A stretch of 18,255 nt of DNA, taken from positions 133,765 through 152,019 of the forward strand of contig KQ965840.1 in NCBI GenBank assembly GCA_001574975.1. Reading direction: 5' to 3'. The notes under the pieces are model-generated. The model did not search any database and was not told where the DNA came from. It worked only from the letters and a program-made list of their open reading frames with translations. How positions within the stretch are numbered: position 1 is the first letter of the stretch; each line of letters starts with the position of its first letter. Positions 11,547 to 18,255 of the stretch are shown in pieces. The position numbers and the translations under genes are program-made. Source of the DNA: Gonapodya prolifera JEL478 (Eukaryota; Monoblepharomycota; Monoblepharidomycetes; Monoblepharidales; Gonapodyaceae).

Positions 11547-12294
11547 GCTCTGTAATGGAGCAAGCCAGATCTCACCTTCAGAGATCGTCTCCCAAACCAA
11601 CTATTATCTCCATTCCAGCCACTCTAAAGAATCCCCACTCCATTACGGAGCAGCCCCCATTTCATATAGTATTTTACTGTACTGTAGAGTGGCTTTTTGT
11701 TCATGGATGTGGGACCAAAACAGTGGGTCCCTCCAGTCTGAAGCAAGCCCGTTTTGACCTTCTGAGATTGTCCCCCCAACCTAATAGTATCACCACACTA
11801 AAATACATCCACTCCGTTATGGAGCATCACCAAATTCAGAGAATATTGTACTGTACTATGGAGCGGTTTTTTGTTGGTGATTGTGGGGTCAAAAAAGAGG
11901 CCCACTCTGTTATGGAGCTGGCTTGTTATAAACTTCCGAGACCGTCCCCCAACCAAACTAACTAGTGTCACTGCCTCCAGCCACTAGAAAACACCCCCGC
12001 TCCGTTACGGAGCAGCCCCCATCTCAAAGAGTAAGGTAGTGTAATTTCAAATTGTTTTTTTGGTTGGTGGTTGCAGGATGAAAAAGACGCCGCTCCATAA
12101 TGGAGCAGGCCTGTTTTGAGGTTCCAAGATTGTCCCCAAAACCAGCTAGTATCACTGCTTTGAGCCACTCTAAAATGCACCCACTCCTTTACAGAGCAGC
12201 CCATATATCAAAGAGACTTTTAGTGTACTTTAGAGTTGTTTTTCTGTTGGTGGTTAGGGGACCAAAAAAAAGAGGGGCTGCTCCATAACGGAGC
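11547..12294. repeat. Array of evenly spaced palindromes in about 187-bp tandem units
   Basis: Eight palindromes of the form GCTCCGTTACGGAGC start at about 11547, 11637, 11811, 11903, 11999, 12092, 12183 and 12280. Steps are 90, 174, 92, 96, 93, 91 and 97; the double step contains a degraded copy near 11730. Flanks alternate (…GGAGCAGCCCCCAT then …GGAGCAGGCC with a GATTGTCCCC-type block), giving tandem units of about 170-190 bp. The array fills the space between the divergent 5' ends of the two transposon genes. A binding-site array controlling transcription or transposition is an inference. The open frames that cross it follow from the tandem repeats and are not genes. Confidence 0.85.
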
Positions 12295-12830
12295 GGTGTA
12301 TTATCAAGCCTTCCAAGCCACCACTGAATAAGGGTACAAACGGATCCAGCCACTCTGATAGTACCATTACCATCTCCATTCATTGTGCCTGAATTCACTA
12401 GTGGTCACGACCCTTCTGTGCGCTTCAAGACCGGCCTGACCTCTATTGACAAGGATGTACTGTGTGTTTGTCTGAGCCTTGATCCTCCAACACTTCTGAT
12501 TGATCTGGCATCTTTGCAACTGATCCAGTGCGTTGAAGGCACCTACACCATGATGAGCAGTGGGACCTACACTGTTATTGGGGAGGAAACAACAGTGTCG
12601 TTTAGTCCAGTACCTCTGCCTCCAACAAATGTCAATCTCAACAATGACGAGTACTACAGACTGAGGGCATATATCATCAAACACTCTGAGATTGCTACCT
12701 ACCTGCAGTCCAAGCATTTTCAAGCCTCTATTGCAAGAGTTGGAATGTTATCTAAACGGAAAGAATTCAAACGCAAGGTGATTGATGTTTGTTCCTGGGG
12801 TGGTGTCTGTGCTAACTTTGAAGTCTGACT

Positions 12831-13070
12831 TGCTACACAACCTTGGTGAGCTGCACGAGCCTGTAAACTGCAGGAACGTGTATATATGATCAGATGTACA
12901 TAGCAAGACATAATGTAAATAGAACTCACCTGCAGGAACGTGATGCCAAACTTAGGGCACGTCCTGCAGGTGTGCACATCTAAATCCGCGGCCACAGTAG
13001 TGGCACAGCAGCTAATACCCAACACTCATACTACACTATATACTCCATGTTAGTGGATGTCAGTGTGACA
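12831..13070 (-). mobile_element. 240-bp solo-LTR-like insertion in the transposase gene
   Basis: The repeat runs from TGCTACACAACC to GTGTGACA on plus and is flanked by the 5-bp direct repeat TGACT (12826-12830 and 13071-13075). In the opposite orientation it starts TGTCACAC and ends TGTAGCA, with a TATATAG motif, so TG...CA ends plus a 5-bp duplication fit a solo LTR. An inverted copy lies at 16330-16572. Removing it and one TGACT rejoins transposase coding (CANFEV, a TGA, LQCTKYHILDNR). A non-autonomous DNA element is the alternative. An inner palindrome lies at 12927-12972. Confidence 0.75.
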
Positions 13071-14953
13071 TGACTCCAGTGTACAAAGTACCACATTCTC
13101 GACAACAGGCTTGTCTACAGCTACAAAAAGCAAAGGGGCTTGCTTGTGCTCCACTCAGTAGATGAAGTGAGTGTGTACCTTCTCTGATTGCATTTTTGAA
13201 TGACATGATGGAATGAACTAACCCATTTTTGCAGTTTCATGAACTCTATAGCCACAACCACCTGTCCTCCAAGCATGGCACTCACCTGGGAAAAGCGTTC
13301 CTCAAGCTTCTACCTTGGCACGCTGTATCCCATTTTCCATGCCCTCATTTCTCGTTGCCCACAGTGCATCACATCTCACGCTGCACCAAATCCTGTCCCC
13401 CTCCTTCCAATCATTACTACACATCCTAGAGAGATTTACATCTACAACTTCACCAACCTCAGCAGCCTTAACATGCTCCTCGCCATTAATCACTTCAGCG
13501 AAAAGTTTTGGGGCTCCCTTTATCTTAGACACACTGTGGAGAATGTGGAAATATTCATCAAGAACTTGTACACTGATGATGGGCCTCGTGAAAGGTATGT
13601 TTTTTCTTTAGTTAGTTGCTACTCTTGTAACCAGCACTTTGTGCAGATTTCTAAGTGACAACGGCAAGGAATTCCAATCAAGCATTATCTTGGAAAAGCA
13701 CAAGGAGTTTGGTGTTTGTCGCATCCATGGCAGGCCCTACCATCCCCAGAATCAAGGCTCCATTGAGAGGGCTCATCAAACGGTGAAGCCAAGGGTATGG
13801 CACAGAATGCGCACCAGAGGTCTGGACCCCAACCACTGCTCTCTTGAGGACGCATATGACATTCTCCAGTCAGTCATCTCTCAACTTACAACCATGAGCG
13901 CCACTCAACAACCAAATGCATACCCAATGAGCTATCCTATGGCAGGACCACTTCCAGCTTCAATGCACTACCTAGCCTTCATGATCACATTGTAGATTGC
14001 ACTCTATCACAGGAGGAGCACCAACAACTCATCACAACTGCTCACAAAAACATTGTTGCAGCAGGTGCAAAGGCGATTGCAAGGTAAGTCCTTGATTTGT
14101 AACCTCCTATGTGGGCACTCCTGACTTTGTTATAGATCCTTGAATCAGATGGCCCAACTCCCTCAGCACCTCAGCGTGGGAGACCAAGTTTTCATTTGCA
14201 AGGTGGTTCGGGGTCTCTGTAAACAGCCAGGACCAGTCTGGGCTCATGTGGCAACAATAGTCAACGTCAACCGCAAACAATACCTGTACCAGTTGCAATG
14301 GATTCACCAGGGCCCCAACTTGGATGATATACCTGGCACACAAGCACCAAGGTGGTTCCACCAGCAAAACCTCAAGGACATCCCAGCAACAATGTCCATG
14401 GAGGACATTGCTCTGGCAACACTCTCATTGCCTGGAGATGTAGAGGACTTTGAAGTTGAAGCAAATCTGGGATTCAGAGGAGATGCTGGCCAGTTGAGAC
14501 AGTACCTGGTCAAGTGGATGGGATGGCCACCTTCTGCATCAACATGGGAACCAAGGTATGTACAATCTTACTCTTATAAATTCATCATTCCCTTCTGACC
14601 ATCCCTGTGTGCTGTGTGCTATGTAGAACAAATTTTAACTTCCCCTTGGAGGATATTGAAGAGTGCATACCAGATCTATTGTTCTATACCAACACGGCAA
14701 TTTCCACCCTGTTGAAAGCAACAAATTCAGCTGTCCTGGACCCCAAATCCCCCACCCAGCCCTCAAAGGGGTCAAAATTGCACCCATTCATCCCCATTGC
14801 ACCACCACTGCCACTGGCCTCTAACCTGCACATCCACTTCCCTTCTCCACATATTGTCTCAGGACAGGGCAGCCTTTGAGGATGAATTCAGAAGGTAGGC
14901 TAATCCATATTTTTGAGGACCAGTCTTGAACTCATGCATTATTTTGTTTAAAG

Positions 14954-15777
14954 AAAAGTGTTTCCAGAAGGTACTGCTCTTGAGGAGGCATCCTACCTCT
15001 CTGGAACACAGAGCTGGAGTGACGTCATTCTAGATCTGTTCCTATTGCCAGCTATCACCTTGTGGGACAGGCAACAAAACGGCCATCCATCTCCTATTTC
15101 TCCTCACAAGCCATCTATCCGTTTCAAAACCCCAACCATTTGACTGACAACTTCCTTTTGCGGATGAGCTGCAAGTTTGTTGACAAGTTGCAAATGGATC
15201 TCCAAAACTATCACTTTTTCATGGTCAATGAGAGAAATTTCCACTGGTATGTTATTGTGATGGACGAAGACGGACATGCACTGGATAGGAGTGCCGATCC
15301 CCACCATTACGATGCAAACTTGGAGGCCTGTCGCAATGCATTAAACCACCTTCTCATGTTGGCGATAGCACCATTGCCTTGAATCACGTTTGGACTATAT
15401 TTTGAAACCAGGGAGATGGACATAGCTGTGGATTCTTTTCCTGTGTTACATTGCTGTTCATTATGAGGTACCCATCACTGTTCTGGCGTATTTTTGAAAG
15501 TGCGCAGATACCTCTCCCTATGTACCCTTTTGATTTTTGGAAAAGGTGGAGAGAGGATATGTATGTATTCCTTAGAACTGTCTATCCCCAATGTGCAGAA
15601 CGGGACTCCTGGGGTAAACCTAGACTAGATTTGCTAACTTTCTGCATACACATATATCCAAATTTGTCAACTGATTATGGTAGCATTACATCATTTCACA
15701 GGTGCATCTTGCATCAATTTAAGGGGTGGGTGGAGCAGTTTACAGGGTGGGGGCACTCTCCAGGGTGGGGGGTGTAA
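14954..15777 (+). pseudogene. Ulp1/C48-type cysteine protease region of the transposase
   Basis: The pieces ISYFSSQAIYPFQNPNHLT, then NYHFFMVNERNFHWYVIVMD with DEDGHALDRS, and finally NQGDGHSCGFFSCVTLLF match the Ulp1 protease pattern. The His of HW, a following Asp, the Gln and the Cys of the catalytic set are all visible. A stop (TGA just before NQGDG, about 15405) and a 1-base shift near 15370 separate His/Asp from Gln/Cys. Reading continues through YPSLFWRIFESAQIP and WKRWREDMYVFLRTV and stops at 15777 inside the terminal repeat, so the true C-terminus is uncertain. It lies downstream of the chromodomain in splicing continuity, which suggests a fusion. Ulp1-family proteases cleave SUMO-like proteins; the role in transposition is unknown. 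Confidence 0.75.
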
Positions 15778-15788
15778 AAAACGTGACA
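15723..15788 (-). repeat. Right terminal inverted repeat with an internal 18-bp duplication
   Basis: Read on minus it begins TGTCACG, six T, ACACCCCCCACCCTG. A second CCCCCACCCTG copy (GAGAGTG spacer) follows, then TAAACTGCTCC and ACCCACCCC, which pairs with the left end. The extra unit of about 18 bp accounts for the length difference. The repeated CACCC boxes resemble subterminal transposase-binding repeats, but that role is an inference. Confidence 0.9.
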
Positions 15789-15792
15789 CAGT
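15789..15792. repeat. Right target-site duplication CAGT of the Ginger-like element
   Basis: It follows the right terminal repeat (CGTGACA) directly and is identical to 7428-7431. Confidence 0.9.
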
Positions 15793-16329
15793 TTCCTGAA
15801 AATCATCTTATTGAACAACACATCACAGAGCTCCTCATACCAATTATTTCCAGCCTGTTTCAGTCCAACAAGGATTACTGCAAATTACATACAAGTCCTT
15901 CTGCTTGTTCAAATCCATGAGGCTGCTCCATGTAGACTGTCTCCTTTAACTTTGCATTCAAGTAAGCATTCTTCACATCCAGCTGTTTAATAATGTACCC
16001 CATCTCTGCACCCAGTGCATATAAAATGTGCTACAGGACACAATGTACACCAAGCCTTTGACCATGCAACATTAAATGTACAGGTTATTTGCACTTGCCC
16101 CTTGTAGTAACATAAGTATGGAAAAAGTCCACACTGTTATGTCTTTGATGAATAAAGGCACCAATCTCAAGAATATCCAAAGCAGCCTCAAGTGCAGGAG
16201 AGTCAGAGTAGGTAGACTTTTGGTAAGTGCTTTCAACATGTCTTCCCAGGCTTCATATCCATCCATAACCCCAAAACTCTCATAATACTCTTCCTTGTTA
16301 CGCAATGTTTCTGCTGTTTGCTTCCTAAG
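15789..16329 (-). pseudogene. Ty1/copia pol, 5' part: start of reverse transcriptase (decayed)
   Basis: On minus the frame reads [39 protein letters not shown], a stop, LLGLKQAGNNWYEELCDVLF and NKMIFRKL. These are classic copia reverse transcriptase blocks (DVKNAYL, MEQPxGF, GLKQAxxxWY). It ends exactly at the CAGT duplication and continues at 7431. The upstream part (about 16070-16329, with MDGYEAWEDMLKALTKS and ALEAALDILEIGAFIHQRH) is less clear and may be pre-RT pol sequence or rearranged. No 5' LTR is present; it was probably displaced by the LTR/gypsy sequence at 16330. Confidence 0.85.
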
Positions 16330-16572
16330 TGTCACCATAGCTCCAAGTGACATCCATTGACATGGTATATATAGTGTGAGGTGTTAGGTGCTGTGCCACT
16401 ACTGTGGTCACGAGATTAGATGTGTGCACCTGCAGGACGTGCCCTAAGTTTGGCGTCACGTTCCTGCAGGTGAGTTCCATGTATAAACCAACTCATCATG
16501 TACTTTTAATGTTATAAACACGATCCTGCAGTTTACAAGCTCGTGCAGCTCACCTAGGTTGTGTAGCATTAC
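16330..16572 (+). repeat. Second copy of the 240-bp LTR-like repeat, possible gypsy 5' LTR
   Basis: Reverse-complement match to 12831-13070 over nearly its full length, including the block GGACGTGCCCTAAGTTTGG and the end TAGGTTGTGTAGCA. At the start it has TGTCACC and a short insertion before TGACATCC. A TATATATAG motif lies at about 16366. It directly precedes the gypsy-like leader and gag in the same orientation, so it may be that element's 5' LTR. No primer-binding site is obvious after 16572, and no matching flank duplication is seen, so a separate insertion is also possible. An inner palindrome lies at 16427-16472. Confidence 0.7.
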
Positions 16573-16839
16573 GCCAAACTTCCACGCCCCGTTTTTAGCT
16601 TATTTCAAGGCACAGAAGCTTTACTGGGACACAATTTCTTGCACAGACATACTCTCATATTATATCTATCAGAGCGACGCGTCATCGTTGGATTTATTCA
16701 GCTCAGTGACCCGTAATCTTGACTGGCGTAATTCCGACTGTGGAATCGCGGACGAAGAACAAAGCGTTATATCCCATTGTTCTCAACGGNCGTACGCGTC
16801 TTATAGATTTAATATTTCAACTTCAAAGTTTCATCAGAA
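16573..16839 (+). other. CpG-rich leader or LTR remainder upstream of gypsy gag
   Basis: This stretch is clearly richer in CpG (GAGCGACGCGTCATCG, GTACGCGTC) than the surrounding repeats. A frame is open across most of it (16559-16843) with an ambiguous base at 16790, but I recognise no protein. A TTATAGATTTAATATTT motif lies at about 16800. It is probably untranslated gypsy leader or LTR sequence; a small exon fragment is not excluded. Confidence 0.45.
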
Positions 16840-18255
16840 TTGAACTATTCCTCGTTGAGTTATCAGCAGTTTTGTGAGCAAAGTGCAGCCATCATCAAAT
16901 CTGCACCCATTATTGTTACACAAACTACTCAAATGGACTCATCTAGCAATTCTCACACTCCTGATACACCTATTGATCAAAGTCGCTTGGCAAATGCCAC
17001 TGAAGGGAATCAATCTGATGTCTTTGCTGCTTCCAATAATGGGGTGNACATCCATACCCCTGCACCCCAACCTATCCTTCCTACTTCTTCAGGAGAATTT
17101 TTAGAACGTTTAACTGGTACTGGCAATGTGTCTAGAGTGGAGTTTCAAAATGTATTAGCCACCTTGAGGAGATTGGAATCACAAGTGGTTATGATTCCAA
17201 CCTTGTGCTCTCAGGTCCAGGAACTTGAGAGGGAGAATGAAGAACTTCGCCAAGAGCTTGCAGCTGTTGCCAGATTAGTAGGTGGAGCAGCCAAAGATCC
17301 TAAGATTGAGCCACCCCCCCCCAGAGTATTCAGGGGATACTGCAACAGAGAGAGATGCCTATAGACACTGGCAAACTAGAACACAATTATTCCTCCAAGC
17401 TCAGCCCCACACATATACTTCTCCATATCAGCAGATTATATATATTGGATCCCGCCTGAAAGGCACAGCCATGACTACTTATATTCAGTGGTCTACAATG
17501 CACTCTATGGAACTCCAACCATATACTACACCAATTTCACTTTTAAAAGCACTTTGGGAATCACTTGATAGCCTGTTTGACAATTTTGATAGACTGTCAA
17601 CAGCTCGAGCCCAATTTCTGCAGATCAAGCAGCGGCCAGGGGAGAACTTGGAGGCCTTTTTAATTTGATTCCAAGTCCTTCGTGTGGATGCAGGCTTTGC
17701 AGCAAAAGATTCAGTTCAAATGCTTGTCAAAGCTCTTTCCTTAAAGCTGCAACAGGCACTAGCCCTCACTGACTATGACCCAAATAGTTTGGAATGAGCC
17801 ATTCAGAGGTGCAGGCGCGTAGATGCCCATGACAGCCTTCATGGTGGCACTGTGGCCCATGATTCTTGCAAAATCCATCCTGGAGCCCCTCACTCTGATA
17901 GCAAGTGCTGGGTACAGCATCCTAACTTGCGACCCCCTAAAAAGGTTGATTCAAAGGTTGGGGCATTGCAAGAAACTGGAACTACTAAAAAGGATTTTTG
18001 TTAGGCCCTGGGGAACATTGCCACCCTCAGGGCCCACCTTTGGCATTCAAGCAGATGGATGTCAGAGTTGGAACAAGCACAAGTAGAAGCAATCTAAGCA
18101 TGTTGGTTAACTTGAGATTACAAATAAACTCATCTTTCTTTTCTACTTCTGCTGAGATCGACTCTGGCTCATCCATCTATGCACTTATTAGTCCCAATTT
18201 TGTTTCAAAATACAAAATACCAACAGTCCCACTGTCTAAGCCTAAGCAAGTTAAA
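16840..18255 (+). pseudogene. Ty3/gypsy gag and start of aspartic protease (decayed, continues past window)
   Basis: The gag begins near MNYSSLSYQQFCEQ or at the later ATG (MDSSSNSHTPD). It has a coiled coil (LESQVVMIPTLCSQVQELER, then ENEELRQELAAVARLV) and, after a one-base break in the 9-C run at 17314-17322, PPPEYSGDTATERDAYRHWQ, TAMTTYIQWSTMHS and DRLSTARAQFLQIKQRPGEN, the retrotransposon gag core. In-frame stops at 17666 (TGA) and 17795 (TGA) sit where Arg CGA is likely; further stops follow after 18000. Near 18145-18255 the frame STSAEIDSGSSIYALISPNF carries the DSG active site of a retropepsin-like aspartic protease. Reverse transcriptase, integrase and 3' LTR would be outside the window. 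Confidence 0.87.

Larger units (their letters stand above)
12328..15777 (+). pseudogene. Ginger-like transposase: HHCC finger, rve integrase, chromodomain, Ulp1 protease (decayed)
   Basis: Open reading begins about 12328 with no clear ATG, so the N-terminus is unresolved. Exon 1 (to 12830, resuming at 13076 after a 240-bp insertion) ends LLVLHSVDE. GT-AG introns are 13167-13234, 13595-13646, 14084-14135, 14556-14626 and 14895-14953. Domains: zinc finger (KHGTHLG ... ISRCPQC, 13235-13360), integrase core (FLSDNGKEF and HPQNQGSIERAHQT carry the second Asp and the Glu), basic linker with GDQVFICK and VWAHVATIVNVN resembling a GPY/F module, and a chromodomain (FRGDAGQLRQYLVKWMGWPP ... STWEP, 14460-14555), then Ulp1. 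The first catalytic Asp appears as Asn (YNFTN, 13440-13460). Frame breaks near 13300, 13970, 14860, 15090 and 15370 plus stops at 12826 and about 15405 make it non-functional. Chromodomain integrases also occur in gypsy chromoviruses, but here no reverse transcriptase accompanies it. Confidence 0.88.
7432..15788. mobile_element. Ginger-like cut-and-paste DNA transposon with integrase-chromodomain-Ulp1 and methyltransferase-like genes
   Basis: The 8357-bp element has inverted ends beginning TGTCACGTTTTTTACACC and a 4-bp CAGT duplication, and it interrupts a copia reverse transcriptase whose frame is restored when the insert is removed. The Ginger superfamily (Bao, Kapitonov and Jurka 2010) has TGT-type ends, about 4-bp duplications and an rve integrase related to gypsy integrases; some members carry extra domains including Ulp1-type proteases. 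Here the plus gene has HHCC finger, rve core, chromodomain and Ulp1 protease. The minus gene ends in a methyltransferase-like domain. A palindrome array lies between their 5' ends. Termini and nesting are seen directly. The superfamily name is from ends plus domain content and needs a phylogeny. Confidence 0.85.

Noticed and set aside
11380-12288. Open frames across the palindrome array as genes
   Set aside because: They arise from tandem repeats with periods near a multiple of three, have repetitive translations and no splice or homology support.
11547-12294. CRISPR-like array
   Set aside because: Spacing units are themselves repeated rather than unique spacers, the palindromes are imperfect, and the genome is eukaryotic.
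13235-14626. Ty3/gypsy chromovirus integrase fragment
   Set aside because: There is no reverse transcriptase or RNase H beside it, it has several spliceosomal introns and an Ulp1 domain, and it lies inside an element with DNA-transposon ends.
7432-15788. Maverick/Polinton (integrase plus cysteine protease)
   Set aside because: No DNA polymerase B, packaging ATPase or capsid genes are seen, terminal repeats are only about 50-65 bp and the element is short; a 4-bp duplication fits Ginger better.
12831-16572. One 3.7-kb transposon bounded by the 240-bp inverted repeats
   Set aside because: The interval crosses the right end and CAGT duplication of the 8.36-kb element and includes copia sequence. 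The left repeat has its own TGACT duplication, so the two copies are independent insertions.

Overview
The window looks like a CpG-methylating filamentous fungus, most probably an Agaricomycete-type basidiomycete. The reasons are short GT-AG introns (about 40-80 bp), a compact divergent housekeeping gene pair, fungal-type Ty1/copia and Ty3/gypsy retrotransposons, and strong CpG loss with CGA-to-TGA stops in the repeats but not in the genes. The lineage is an inference. Two N bases (16790, 17047) and several single-base frame breaks suggest either a draft assembly or real decay.

Layout. Positions 1-3631 are ordinary gene space. A KRR1 homologue (minus strand, cut by the window edge) and a UTP25 homologue (plus strand) start 74 bp apart. 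Both act in the small-subunit processome, so the gap is a candidate shared promoter. Positions 3632-5994 hold no recognisable gene: an imperfect tandem duplication of a unit of about 600 bp, small repeats and an LTR remnant. From 5995 to the end the window is nested transposable elements.

The main discovery is an 8357-bp DNA transposon at 7432-15788, inserted in the reverse transcriptase of a minus-strand copia element (3' LTR 5995-6284, coding 6285-7431 and 15789-16329). Its ends are inverted repeats starting TGTCACGTTTTTTACACC, flanked by the 4-bp duplication CAGT. Removing it plus one CAGT rejoins the copia frame (IFRKL|QADPVV). TGT..ACA ends, a 4-bp target duplication and a retroviral-type integrase match the Ginger class of cut-and-paste transposons. 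The element has two divergent multi-exon genes. The plus-strand gene (about 12328-15777) encodes an HHCC zinc finger, rve integrase core, chromodomain and Ulp1/C48 cysteine protease; it is decayed. The minus-strand gene (about 11481-7738) encodes a protein that ends in an amino-methyltransferase-like fold, a Cys/His-rich stretch and an acidic tail. Between them lies an array of eight palindromes (consensus GCTCCGTTACGGAGC) spaced about 93 bp apart.

A 240-bp LTR-like repeat (12831-13070, 5-bp duplication TGACT) later inserted in the transposase gene. An inverted copy (16330-16572) lies at the junction between the copia fragment and a Ty3/gypsy gag-protease region that runs off the right edge. 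Order of events inferred from nesting: copia, then the Ginger-like element in copia, then the LTR-like repeat in the Ginger-like element. The gypsy element probably cut the 5' side of copia.
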